From Myrica gale (lineage: Eukaryota > Streptophyta > Magnoliopsida > Fagales > Myricaceae): a stretch of DNA of 64,000 bases. Positions 55,901-64,000 of the stretch are shown in pieces. Both the position numbers and the translations under genes were made by a program. Each line of letters begins with the position of its first letter. Positions within the stretch are counted from its first letter, which is position 1. The stretch spans positions 24,304,921 through 24,368,920 of the forward strand of contig OZ005601.1 in the NCBI GenBank assembly GCA_963930655.1, in the 5' to 3' direction. Below the pieces are notes generated by a model that was not told where the DNA came from, did not search any database, and saw only the letters and a program-made list of their open reading frames with translations.

Positions 55901-58528
55901 CCCTTTACATCCATGGGTTTGAAACTTGAATCCAGTGAGTGGCTGAGAGGATGATCAGTGTCTTGTGCATCCAGATTCTCTGGGCAAGACCACAAATTGG
56001 GCAGTGATTCTACCAGCCGCCCAACCTCCTCACCAGATACCTTTTTAGTTCTAGGTATGATGATGGGGTTTGATGTTATCCTCATTTTTTCTACCAAGTT
56101 TTCAAGATCAGTCGATGGATTCTCTTCAAGATCTACCGTGTGCTCAGGATCAGTCAATGTATCCTCAATATTTGACTGCTCCAGAGCCAATTCTGGATAT
56201 CTGTCTGACTTTATACAGCTTGAATCTCCAGTCTGCCACTTTAAATTAAAGGCTTTGGAACTTGCACCCTGTGAGTGGCTGAGAGGAATATCAATGTCAT
56301 GCTTGGGGCGAGACCCCAAATTAGGCAATGATTCTACCAGCTGCCCAACTTCCCTAGCAGAAACCTTATGAGTTCCAGGTACAATGATGGGGTGTGACAT
56401 AACCCTTAGTTTTTCAATCGAATTTTCAAGATCAGACAATGAATTCTCTTCAAAACAACTGTCCAGAGATGAAGACAACTCATACCTTTCATTCAATGGC
56501 ACATTTGCTTCATTAATGAATCCAGGACTAATTGGGAAACTTTCTTTATCTACCTGCTCTGGAGATATTGACTTCACAAACTGCATCTTGCTGATTCCAT
56601 CAAGGTCACTGAAGAGAAAGTGCTCTTCCTCTGAACTCCCTGATGGCAGAATGGGTATTGCTTCTGTCGTGATATAGTCACAAACAGATTCCAAAGAAGC
56701 TTGGAACTTGCTTGTGATTTCTTCTTCCTTATTTTTGTTATCTTGAGTTTCAGGAGCTAAGTTGCTGAAACCGGAAATTATACAAGCGCCCTTTGACTCT
56801 GCTTCATCAATTGAACCAAGTGTTGGGTCCATGCTGACTATTTGGGAGTAGAAGTCTGGTGGTGCTAGTGGCTCTTCACGGTCCACCACATTGCTTCTTT
56901 GTACGCAAGAACAAAAAGGGCTCATTGGAGGAGAATGATTCTCAGGAACCTCCACTGGTTCTGTCTGCAAATCATCATCTTCAGCAACTTGGATATTAAC
57001 TGTATCCTGATTAAAAACTTCTAAAACCTCAGTGCCAACAGAGTTATGCATATGCCAATTGTAGAAACACATTACATTTTTATTTATATTATAGCAGGAT
57101 TTCACTGTCAACTATTTCTGCATCCTTAAATAATTTATAATTGTCGCTATATGAAAAAAAAAATCTTGTTCAAATGTTCCTTTGTTAACAATAAATACTT
57201 ACCTCCAATAGCAGTTCGGTCGCTGAGCGCAGCATTTCAGTATGAACACAGACTTCTCCATGTCCTTCACTGGCAAGGTACACTGTCTCATGAGTACGCT
57301 CACCAGAACCGTCCATTGAACCGATTGATCTCTCTGATGTTTCGCAATAGATAAAGGAGTGAACCCTATCTGTTTCACTCACCTCCTGGGAAATTCCACA
57401 GCCTGATAAAATATCTCTGGCATGGAAAGCCTGTTCTTCATCAATATGCTCCCCACGGTATTCTTCAAGCTCAATCGAATATTGAACTTTTTCATTCTCA
57501 TCATGTTCAGTATCCCCTATATCGATCTTTTGTGATATAGAAGACATCATTCTGCATTTTCCTTCCAAAACACTTTCACCAGCCATGAATTCCGTAACTT
57601 GTTCTGGGGCGCCAATGCACGATACTTCTATTCTAGTTTCCTCAACAAAACTCTGCAGATTCTCAAATGCAGAAGGAGAACTCCCACCCACTTGCTCAAT
57701 GTGGGAAACAGTTTCCTCGTGCAAAGCACCTTGGTCCAAACTATTTTCTACATTGCCATGCTTAGATGAACTCACCTCACCTTTTTCATCAGCAATCTGC
57801 ACATCTTTATGTGCAATATCTTTCCGAGGCTTTTTAATGGCAAGATTGGTAGACCAATTGACCTCCAAGAGGTTAGCCGCAATCTCAGCACGCTCCAGTA
57901 AATCTGCCCTTTCCACACCATTACCACTCACTCCTTCCTGATAACCTTCTTCCTTCATTGACCTCCGTCCAAAAACAAGCCCAAGAATCCTTGAGCGCCG
58001 AGAACTAGTCCTTGCCATAACCTTCCCATTCTTCACATCAATCTTACCAACAGAATTCGATGTAGTAGCATCAAAATTGTAACTTTTGGACTTCAAAGGC
58101 TGCCTAACATCCTTCACATCATCCTTCACAACTAAATTCGATGCGTCGAAATTGTAACTTTTAGACTTCAAAGGCAGCCTGTCATTATTGGGTTGCGCAT
58201 CTGCTTCATCCCCAGAGGACAAAGAAAGTGGTACACTTTCGCCTTCTTGTACATCAACCTCTCTGAGAAAGTAGGCTTCCCCTTTATGATTTAAATACAT
58301 GTGGAAATTAGCTTCAACTCCATTGACACTGACATTGACCACCTTCTCCTTGGCCTTCAAAACCCCTTGAAATTTCCCAAACCGAACATACCAAGGCGAT
58401 GACTTGAAGCTCCCATCTTGCTGTTCAACTGCAACTATATCCACGGCTCCACCAAATGGATGGAATGGGCCGGAGACACTGTACACCCCTCTGGTTATGT
58501 AGCTACCTAGCCTCTCCACCGCATACAT
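43215..58528 (-). CDS. PAH: phosphatidate phosphatase (plant lipin), eleven coding exons
   Basis: Lipins dephosphorylate phosphatidate to diacylglycerol with Mg2+ at the ER membrane, controlling phospholipid and triacylglycerol synthesis. The coding exons are 57203-58528, 55785-57006, 55151-55727, 46796-46869, 46192-46276, 45628-45714, 45473-45545, 45050-45093, 43880-44008, 43694-43792 and 43215-43271. All introns downstream of exon 3 have GT..AG ends and matching phases. The N-LIP domain opens the protein, and the C-terminal LNS2/HAD domain carries DVDGT. The product is about 1257 residues, longer than the roughly 900-residue Arabidopsis proteins, because of a long repeat-bearing middle region. 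Exon 3 has three homopolymer-length problems, so the gene could be a recent pseudogene or the sequence may carry errors. Intron 3 is 8.3 kb because of the provirus. Confidence 0.9.
43694..43792 (-). CDS. PAH: PAH exon 10
   Basis: 99 bases, 33 residues: [33 protein letters not shown]. The short intron before it is 87 bp. Confidence 0.93.
43880..44008 (-). CDS. PAH: PAH exon 9
   Basis: 129 bases, 43 residues: [40 protein letters not shown]. The GFGNRETD part holds later HAD-domain acidic residues. Its acceptor CAG is CGG in the duplicate at 17012. Confidence 0.93.
44165..44613. repeat. foldback element (long inverted repeat) in a PAH intron
   Basis: It begins GGGATAAATACACT and ends AGTGTATTTATCCC. 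Both arms, nearly 200 bp each, are complementary (for example TGGTACGTAATTTTTTGGCC and GGCCAAAAAATCACGTACCA) around a short loop near 44390. It would form a hairpin if transcribed with the PAH intron 8 RNA. Confidence 0.82.
45050..45093 (-). CDS. PAH: PAH exon 8
   Basis: 44 bases completing Val and encoding [20 protein letters not shown] acceptor, GTTAGT donor. Confidence 0.9.
45473..45545 (-). CDS. PAH: PAH exon 7
   Basis: 73 bases encoding [18 protein letters not shown] and PSLYRE. TGCAG acceptor, GTAATT donor, ends in phase 1. Confidence 0.92.
45628..45714 (-). CDS. PAH: PAH exon 6
   Basis: 87 bases, 29 residues, [22 protein letters not shown]; includes the second HAD motif (the Ser of LSARAI). 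TGCAG acceptor, GTGACC donor. Confidence 0.93.
46192..46276 (-). CDS. PAH: PAH exon 5
   Basis: 85 bases encoding [23 protein letters not shown] and TAIK. It completes the Lys codon split with exon 4 and uses an ATAG acceptor and GTTTGT donor. Confidence 0.92.
46796..46869 (-). CDS. PAH: PAH exon 4: HAD catalytic motif DVDGT
   Basis: 74 bases, [22 protein letters not shown]. The first Asp of DVDGT is the nucleophile of HAD phosphatases. The AATAG acceptor is 55 bp from the TA repeat where the provirus begins. The donor is GTAAGA. Confidence 0.93.
46924..46956. repeat. (TA)n microsatellite at the provirus edge
   Basis: About 16 TA units in PAH intron 3, directly before the provirus-derived sequence. 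TA-rich text (ATAGATATATAGATATATG) also lies at its other edge near 55055. Confidence 0.92.
47257..52757 (+). pseudogene. provirus ORF1: movement, coat, protease, reverse transcriptase and RNase H regions
   Basis: It starts at the ATG at 47257. A 30K-type movement-protein region lies at about residues 80-260 ([17 protein letters not shown]). A linker follows, then a coat-protein region at about 640-900 and a basic tail. A zinc knuckle comes next, whose second Cys position is a TGA stop (50095-50097). The same frame continues with a coiled segment and meets a TAA at 50647-50649. A protease with DSGAD is near 50860, and a reverse transcriptase with YIDD near 51913. A 36-bp tandem duplication (units starting 52053 and 52089) and a frame change near 52110 separate RNase H, which ends at 52757. 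No integrase. Confidence 0.85.
52747..54180 (+). CDS. provirus ORF2, unknown function, intact
   Basis: A 477-codon open frame starting [10 protein letters not shown], overlapping the end of ORF1 by 11 bases in another frame. Residues 1 to about 110 are Pro/Ser-rich and probably disordered. The part from about residue 120 to 400 is compact, rich in Trp and aromatic residues ([22 protein letters not shown]), and the end is a short coiled and acidic tail. No enzymatic motif is visible. In florendovirus-like genomes a second ORF of unknown role sits here. Unlike ORF1 it has no stop or shift. Confidence 0.75.
   Translation: MAPKPHGKEPVKSTKSPDTPKLLPDHLLVPFGPPSQTSTSNRFQLLGNPSQPSQKVRPSSSALALTSQYGKPTYSALASLPPSQPPNPYEIIETMSPAQSPLRLPSTAQSPSRLQSKIPYVPKNPSDFIVKEILQNVFHVDHCHRRLITPEVTPSQKDQEALLRVQHGKLLRAYLPPKWHFVPQHPNKSIGFYKVILLHTESVKIEPIMDRFDPTQKRIAFHKLFIIKILSNQEWGSHPSILKELPGQPIGFNYYDYIEAWTNVLLYQNENFSHSWFLNFDNKFTSQLPMWFLRWWQLFGPITDIIPTKLKEAIARFGNLAQVTVQNSQFPTLCLFTSKYKIPWILKWDYQVNQNIMARRFQVKWWDKFNIDRIIEQVKKEFPQPEEFSAVSQFLVEKTSLQTALVSVMNQVQSKEDLQELCHQLQLEVSKISGQDPDEHSPASSHSSAAGQSKPNYLDPVFQDSQDPYAFDLGDDM
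54181..55045 (+). promoter_or_regulatory. provirus noncoding region with TATA-like promoter
   Basis: A TTTAAATACA box is at about 54418-54427, followed by a pyrimidine-rich CTCTCTCCCTCTC stretch, like caulimovirid promoters. Further on, GCATACCGCC and CTTCATGGCTGGTTTA recur at about 54640-54760 as short direct repeats. No primer binding site could be found with confidence here or in the leader at 46957-47256. Confidence 0.5.
55151..55727 (-). CDS. PAH: PAH exon 3, with three homopolymer-length anomalies
   Basis: It encodes [39 protein letters not shown], then IAVDKL, a basic [11 protein letters not shown] and [14 protein letters not shown], ending STAMLGKQQ before GTTGTT. The join from exon 2 (phase 1) does not fit the frame at the T-run at 55722-55727. 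The frame then changes at two A-runs of six (plus-strand T-runs at 55511-55516 and 55468-55473). Each could be a one-base length change. Confidence 0.82.
55785..57006 (-). CDS. PAH: PAH exon 2: variable middle region
   Basis: 407 codons plus one base, from GATACAG after a TCAG acceptor to a GTAAGG donor. Mostly acidic and Ser-rich, with no enzymatic motif. It contains two copies of a unit of about 110 residues, each with [27 protein letters not shown] and PLSHS (about 56455-56130 and 56125-55850). The acceptor could be a little further upstream, since the frame is open for 35 codons before it. Confidence 0.85.
57203..58528 (-). CDS. PAH: PAH exon 1: N-LIP domain
   Basis: 442 codons, opening [10 protein letters not shown] at the ATG at 58526-58528; the in-frame region upstream has no other ATG. 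Residues 1 to about 100 form the N-LIP domain ([43 protein letters not shown]). [11 protein letters not shown] occurs twice (residues 119-129 and 144-154). A basic [15 protein letters not shown] stretch, of the kind that could act in membrane or nuclear targeting, comes next, followed by an acidic, poorly conserved tail. It ends GAG before GTAAGT. Confidence 0.93.
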
Positions 58529-59441
58529 CTTTAGACCACCCAGGTAGCAGTATCTCAAAATCCAATCATGATTTTTAAGAACCCTTCTGATTGCCCCACA
58601 AACATGTGAGGCTCAATTGGCTTAAAACAACAAGAACCCTTATGTTCAATTCTGCAGAAGTCTCATAGGAATCGAAATTCCACGTACCCAGATCTCAAGA
58701 TCCCCTGAGCTGATCACGACACTAGATTCTCACACTTCAAAAGTAATTACGATGTACTTAGGATAAGAGACAAAGTCGTCCTAAAAAATGCAGTCCGATA
58801 TAATGATGAGCACCAATAGACTTAACGATCGTGGAATACACAAAAGCTCAAATTAGGAAAGAGACAATTGAAGGTCATTAATCAAACACTATAACCCGAC
58901 TCAGATACTCTATCCCTCTCTGTATTGCACCCCCGGTTTTTTTTTTAAAAAAAAAAACACACATTCAAGAAGGACCCGGAAGTCAGAACCAACCAAACCC
59001 AAATGAAAACGGACCGCCATGAAGGAGAGGAATTGGTGCAATAAAGGTATATTCGCCTTTAATAATTCTTAGTGCCAATCCCATCCTCATTGAATCCCAG
59101 CCGAAAAATGACCCCGCAGTTTATTAATTACCAGGACTACTAGCATTCTTTTTTTTTATTTACCGTATATAAACAAATAGGATAAAATAAAATAAAGAAG
59201 GACCTAGAAAAAGTGAACAGGGTGCGACCTAGTAAACCATGAAACTGACCTGGAGAGACGAAGGCCAATTTCGACGCACAAACAGCCAGGGCCAGGGGCG
59301 ATCTCTGCAAAGGAGGAGAGAGAGAGAGATATGGTGCTTCTTAGGAGAAGTGTCGTCTTTTGCATGGTGAGAGATGACACATCAGCATGGATATTTGAGA
59401 AGTAGGTGGGACCACGAAATTTTATTATCCAACGTTCTCTT
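58529..59441 (-). promoter_or_regulatory. 5' flank of PAH (untranslated leader and promoter, undivided)
   Basis: No ORF continues upstream of the PAH ATG. A TTTTTTTTTTAAAAAAAAAA palindrome lies at about 58937. A GA-rich repeat is at about 59313-59333. No TATA box was fixed with confidence, and a leader intron is possible. The Mutator element begins at 59442. Confidence 0.4.
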
Positions 59442-60569
59442 GGACCGGGCTCCTCTGCAATACCTAGGGGTATTGCAGGGGGAGCAATTCGCCTAATACC
59501 AGCCGTTGGACTCAAATGGAAGGTTATAATTGTGACACGTCATTAGTTAAGTGAAAATTTGAAACCAAAGTGAAAAAGTGCACTAACGGGGAGAACGGAG
59601 CTTAAAGCCAACTTACCAATTTTTTTTGTTTGTAATTTTTTTTTGTTTTAGATCCTCTGTGTCCCACGTTTGGCTTGTTCTTCAAGCCTTTTCATACTTT
59701 GGCGCCATAACTGTGGAACCATCTCTCGGTCACTCTGCTTGAGGAAAAAAGTCGGTGAAACTCGGAATCTGAATGTTGTGAAGAAAGAGAATGTCAAGGC
59801 CAACCCAGGTTGCAAAAGTGGTGCCTAACATTTGTCCTTGACGAGTATCAGCGGTTTGCTACTGGTAAAGTTAAGACTTTCAAACCAGATATTTATGGAC
59901 TTATTTGATATTTCTAGCTTGAAGCAGGTGCCACTGTCGTTTTCATGTTTGAATAGGTAAACGATAGTGCTATTGAATGTATTTTCCTTTCCATTTAATC
60001 TTATTTGAGATTTATGGACTTTCAAACGATAGCTTCTAGCTTGAAGCAGGTGCCACTAACTATTTATTTGAATGGGGAAAGGTGATGACTTCCTGGAATG
60101 CATATCAGCGGCAATGAAATTCTTCTTCTTTTATCTTGATGAGAATAAAAATAGTTTATTTACCATGTTTTGTCTGGAATCGCACAAAACCCTCTGTCAA
60201 CCTCTCTGTTCCCCCGCCCATTCCTTTGTGTATTTTTCTTTTCTATTCTTTGTGTTGGTTGCTGAATAATCTCTCTATGGTCTTTTCGGGTCTACCTGTG
60301 ACAACTATTGCTACAGATATGTGCGGGGTTCATCTTGACATTCATAGTTAGCTTGGTTTAAAGGTTTATGAGTATGCTGTGAAGAATGTTGTCTTGTGAA
60401 GGTACGACACGATTTGTAGAATGAATTATGTTAGTGATGGTTGTGTTGAATTTTTGTCCAAATAAAAGGCAGTATTAATTTGTAGTTTCTTGTCTATTGG
60501 GTTCATGCTTCTTATATCGATTATGTTTTTGAAGTTAATATATTTGTTTGAATTTTTTTAAACAGTATT

Positions 60570-61963
60570 ATGAGCTATCCCTCTCAAAGCATGGATGACA
60601 TGGATAATTGGATTCCTAAACTTGACATGGAGTTCAATTCATTAGAAGAAGCATGGAAGTATTGGGAAAATTATGGCAAACTAATGGGTTTTAGTGTTAG
60701 GAAACATTTTATTAACAAAAGTAAGGTGGATGGAGAGATAACATCAAGAGGATTTGTATGTGCTAAAGAAGGTTCCTGAAGAGCAGATAAACGAGATAGC
60801 ATTACTCATATTCCTCGAGACGAAACAAGGACTAAGTGTCCTGTACGGATGTATCTTTCATTAGTTCGAGAAACTAGAAAGTACAAGATTTATGATTTTG
60901 TTTATGAACATAATCATTTTCTCCATCTTTCTGAGACTACTTATATGATGAGATCACAACGTCATCTATCTCAAGCCCAAGCATTTGCTATTGATTTAGC
61001 ACATAGTTCTGGAATTAGACCAAAGGACACACATGAGTTGATGACTAGAGAAGCTGGTGGGAGGGCTAACCTTGGGTACGTGGAACGTGATCAGAAAAAT
61101 TACCTACGGACAAGAAGACAACGAAATTTGATATATGGCGAGGCAGGTTGTCTGTTAAGGTACTTTCAGCAACAATTGATTGATAATCTATCATTTCATT
61201 ATGCAGTTCAATTGGATAGTGAAGAGCAAATAACTAATATCTTCTGGGCTGATGCTAGAATGTTACTTGATTATGCTCATTTTGGTGATGTGATGACTTT
61301 TGACACTACATTTGGCACCAACAAAGAATTAAGACCTTTGGGTGTATTTACTGGTTTTAATCACTATAGAGGGGTGGTGATTTTTGGAGCTGCACTTTTA
61401 TATGATGAAACAACATAATCATTCAAATGGCTTTTTGAAAGCTTCCTAAATGCGCATGAGAGTAAGAAGCCTCAATCAATATTTACTGATCAAGATTCAG
61501 CAATGGCAAAAGCATTAGCTCAAGTGATGCCAGATACTTGGCATGGATTGTGCACTTGGCATATTATGCAGAATGGCATCAAACATTTGGGAAATTTGAT
61601 GAAAGATGGTTCTTTTTCCTTCGAGACTTCAAAGCTTGCATGTATGAATACAATGATGAAAGTAAGTTCGAAAAAGCTTGGGAGAATATGATTCATAGGT
61701 ATAATGTGAAGGATGCTAGTTGGTTGGATAGTATATATAAGTTGAAGACAAAATGGGCTAAGTGCTACATGAAGATGAAATTTACTTTGGGGATACGAAG
61801 TACTCAACTTAGTGAAAGTTTGAATGGAGACTTGAAATGTTATTTAAAGTCAAATTTAGATATTGCCCAATTTTTGCTAATGGATAACGATGAATCTTTT
61901 TTGAGAAGAAATATCAAGTACAAACCTCCCATTTTTGTGAACTGTATAAAGCATAAACATTTC
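60570..61963 (+). pseudogene. FAR1-type MULE transposase pseudogene
   Basis: It starts MSYPSQSMDDMDN. A FAR1 DNA-binding domain opens it (FNSLEEAWKYWENYGKLMGF, then TKCPVRMYLSLVR and HNHFLHL). The MULE transposase core follows, with the first Asp in VMTFDTTFGTNKE (about 61310) and the second in FTDQDSAMAKAL (about 61490), then TWHGLCTWHIMQN. In-frame stops are at 60777-60779 and 61416-61418, and a frameshift lies near 61620 in a T/C run, after which FKACMYEYNDESKFEKAWE and LSESLNGDLKCYLKS are read. The SWIM zinc finger and C-terminus are missing, replaced by the GC-rich insert. Confidence 0.88.
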
Positions 61964-61964
61964 G

Positions 61965-62124
61965 GTTTCTTAAGTGGCACTGCGTGCGCTGCCTTGCGCG
62001 CAGGACTCGCGCGACGCCCTTTGCCAGCGTCGCGCGCGCGACCTTGCGCGCAGGACGCGCGCGACGCCCTTTGTTTTTCGTTAAATTTGTTCTATTAATT
62101 ACCAGGACTCGAAGTTCCGCTTTC
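61965..62124. repeat. GC-rich 160-bp insert flanked by 16-bp direct repeats
   Basis: AAGCATAAACATTTCG occurs at 61949-61964 and 62125-62140. Between them, GCGCGCAGGAC and GCGCGACGCCCTTTG are each present twice in about 100 bp, a composition unlike the AT-rich surroundings. A related GTCGCGCGCGCATCCTTGCG piece is at 62539. The direct repeats look like a target duplication, but no RNA polymerase III boxes were seen, so it is not called a SINE. Confidence 0.65.
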
Positions 62125-62140
62125 AAGCATAAACATTTCG

Positions 62141-62602
62141 TTTCTTCTATTGTTTGACTAAAATAGTACTGGACGCTCCAAGTCAACTATGTTAATAATA
62201 ATTAGAAAGAATTTCAATGGTAGTTGCCCTCGTGGACAGTGATCATCAATTAATAATCAGAAAGAACGAAAGACATTCAGAAAATTCCTCCACTCTTATC
62301 ACGTGCAGCATCGATCATGCTATCTCATTGCTGGTGTCAGAAAAATCCACCTTGCACTCAAAGTCTCTAACCCATCAATGCCCTCAAATCCGGATCGAAT
62401 TACTTTGGAATTGCAGGAGTACCTTTTGAAAACGCAGCTCTGAAAGTCGAGAATTTCTTCTGGGCCGGTAACGAGACATCGGGCATAAACGAAAATATAG
62501 GACTACAAAATTAAGAGCAAGAGATGTAACGACTTGGATGTCGCGCGCGCATCCTTGCGTCCAGGGCGCGCACGACATCCTTTTTTCTCTGAAATTTTGC
62601 TT
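62141..62602. other. MULE interior, origin unknown
   Basis: No complete ORF. A plus-strand stretch at about 62370-62500 reads like protein (SNYFGIAGVPFENAALKV) but was not assigned to a family; it could be another captured fragment. It ends next to a second GC-rich piece. Confidence 0.35.
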
Positions 62603-62644
62603 GGATCCAAGTTCTCGAGTGCCTCCCTTTTCTCACAATTGCTC
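62603..62644 (-). pseudogene. captured coatomer zeta exon, partial
   Basis: After a TTGTAG acceptor the minus strand reads SNCEKREALENLD, the segment that follows VALLLR in coatomer zeta proteins. It stops where unrelated sequence begins. Together with the exon upstream and its intron of about 100 bp, this shows that genomic DNA, not cDNA, was captured. Confidence 0.78.
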
Positions 62645-62745
62645 CTACAAGAAGAGATGAACGAGAAAACATGAACCAGGAGAACAAATTACTAAATCGT
62701 TTCACAAATACCAAAAACTAAATCAAAATTTATCATAGAAAATAC

Positions 62746-62893
62746 CTCAAAAGAAGGGCAACTGCATCAAAAAATCCCTGAAGAACTGTAGCTAAGACGA
62801 GTTCATTTTCATCATCACCTCCAGTCACAAAGAAGTGCAGGTCCTGGATAAACTTGTAAATAACAATGTTGTTCTCGAACATGGATATATCCG
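62746..62893 (-). pseudogene. captured coatomer zeta exon
   Basis: 148 bases between an ATGCAG acceptor and a GTATTT donor, open throughout. It encodes [40 protein letters not shown] and DAVALLLR, the conserved core (longin fold) of the COPI coat zeta subunit. No start, stop or other exons are present upstream. The parent gene is elsewhere. Confidence 0.88.
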
Positions 62894-63387
62894 CTGCATA
62901 TGAGAACATAGCAGTTCAAAAAGAATATTCAGGTCTCTCGATATATCATGTCATTTACCATATTTACCAGGTATCCCCAACCATGGAAGAGGTGAGTCCT
63001 AGGGAGAATACGATAGTTTGATTATGTCCAGTGCCAGCCACGGGAAACCGCTGGAGACGCATGTTTTTGGTCTTTTTAACGCGGGAGACGCAGGCAAGGG
63101 CCTTGCGCTAGGAATCATCATCGTAGTTAAATTTCCTACAACATAAATTTTAAAACCCCACCCCGCCCCAACAATGATTTGTGTGATTACCCAGAAAATG
63201 CAGAAAAATCGAAGAAAGGAAAAAACAACAAATCAGGGACTCGAAGCTGGAGGTACTGCCCGCATGTGGGACGAATGATGCGGAAGTCTGCCGAAAAAGG
63301 AAAGAAAAGGAAGAAGAAGATAAGTTGGAGACAACAAACAACGACGTTAAACAGGCGTTAGAGTGCTTTTTAAATTTTGAACTGGAG

Positions 63388-63477
63388 TTTCACGCGGATT
63401 GATGAGATGTCATTTTGTTTCACGCGGATTGATGAGATGTCATGTTGTTTCACGCGGATTGATGAGATGGCATTTTG
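63388..63477. repeat. 30-bp tandem repeat, three copies, near the MULE right end
   Basis: TTTCACGCGGATTGATGAGA begins each unit at 63388, 63418 and 63448, with only one or two differences between units. It lies about 30 bp inside the right terminal repeat. Confidence 0.93.
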
Positions 63478-63571
63478 CGGACCTTTGATATTAAATGCAC
63501 AGTATGGATTTGTCGAATTGCTCCTCGTGCAATACCCTAAGTATTGCAGAGGAGCCCGGTCCCGTTCTCTT

Positions 63572-64000
63572 ACCCTCTTGCTGTCGTGCCAGGTGAACAC
63601 GTCTTGCGCTAAAAGAGGCCAAAAAAGCAAAAGGTTTCATGAACGATGGATCCAGACCTGCTCAGTTCCAACTTTTGTCCCACGTTTCTGCCTCACGTTT
63701 CGAAACCTGAGATGCTTGTTTTATAAAAAAATTATAAAGAGAAATTATAAATATTTAATTATATTTTAATTTTAAAAAAATTTGTGTAATAATTAGTTAA
63801 AAGTTTTAAAGATATTTAATTTTTACTATCGTTTATAAAAAGTTTAAAAAAGACAATTTGATGTAGTTATTTAATAAAAAATATTGTTAGGTGAAAAAAA
63901 CAGAGAGAGAATATTTATTATAATTTTTGAAGAAAAAAAAAATTATAATTAGCCTCATATTTATGGGTAAAAATCAATTTGTTACCCACTATTTTGAAAA
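63572..64000. other. AT-rich noncoding end of the window
   Basis: After the target duplication of the MULE the sequence becomes A/T-rich with no open reading frame of interest. No feature seen. Confidence 0.6.

Larger units (their letters stand above)
59442..63562 (+). mobile_element. Mutator-like element with transposase pseudogene and captured host exons (Pack-MULE type)
   Basis: A perfect 9-bp target duplication CGTTCTCTT flanks it (59433-59441 and 63563-63571). The terminal inverted repeats of about 50 bp start GGACCGGGCTCCTCTGCAAT at both ends and each contains a smaller palindrome around TATTGCA. Inside are a FAR1/MULE transposase pseudogene (plus strand), a GC-rich insertion, two coatomer zeta exons (minus strand) and a 30-bp tandem repeat near the right end. 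It lies upstream of the PAH gene. Confidence 0.9.

Noticed and set aside
55958..56371. Plus-strand open frames within 55958-56677 and 57585-57941
   Set aside because: They are shadows of PAH exons 1 and 2, which read through on the minus strand with conserved lipin sequence.
62539..62580. CpG-rich text as a CpG island promoter
   Set aside because: It is too short and is a relative of the GC-rich insert at 61965-62124.
1..64000. tRNA, rRNA, CRISPR or operon features
   Set aside because: No cloverleaf with conserved arms, rRNA core or regular spacer arrays was noticed, and gene structure is eukaryotic.

Overview
This is nuclear DNA from a flowering plant, probably a eudicot. It is AT-rich, with intron-bearing genes using GT..AG splice sites and TATA-box promoters. 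It is packed with nested plant retroelements (Ty1/copia, Ty3/gypsy chromovirus, a plant L1-type LINE, TRIMs), hAT and Mutator-like DNA transposons, and an endogenous plant pararetrovirus. The species cannot be named from sequence alone.

Host genes are few. (1) A small two-EF-hand calcium-binding protein gene occurs three times on the plus strand in a repeated block: intact at 2668-2931 and 14600-14947, and nonsense-mutated at 25903-26220. A fourth, badly decayed EF-hand relic lies at 41813-42016. (2) A phosphatidate phosphatase (plant lipin, PAH) gene runs on the minus strand from 58528 to 43215 in eleven recognisable coding exons. Its third intron is 8.3 kb long because a nearly full-length caulimovirid provirus of florendovirus-like layout (about 46957-55045, antisense to the gene) sits in it beside a (TA)n microsatellite. 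(3) A 2.3-kb copy of the PAH 3' end, with ruined splice sites, lies at 15553-17874 directly after EF-hand copy 2.

Layout: 1-1190 copia remnant (minus); 1370-3240 EF-hand block 1; 4739-7799 3' part of a Sirevirus-like copia element with an extra ORF; 8152-9113 solo LTR; 9243-12051 gag-only gypsy element; 12052-15552 EF-hand block 2 with a Mutator-type MITE; 15553-17874 PAH fragment; 17879-22650 decayed copia element; 22868-26856 EF-hand block 3 with two TRIMs; 27514-40662 one LINE carrying an hAT element, a TRIM and a chromovirus inside it; 41813-42016 EF-hand relic; 42446-58528 PAH gene with the provirus; 59442-63562 a Mutator-like element that has both a FAR1/MULE transposase pseudogene and captured exons of a coatomer zeta gene; then AT-rich sequence.

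Several insertions were delimited by finding both target-site duplications: AATGT (solo LTR), TCACC (gypsy), AGTTC (TRIM), GGTGCCAG (hAT), a 14-bp duplication (LINE) and CGTTCTCTT (MULE). Some have unoccupied counterparts in the duplicated blocks, so the order of events can be read. No bacterial-style operons, CRISPR arrays, rRNA or tRNA genes were seen.
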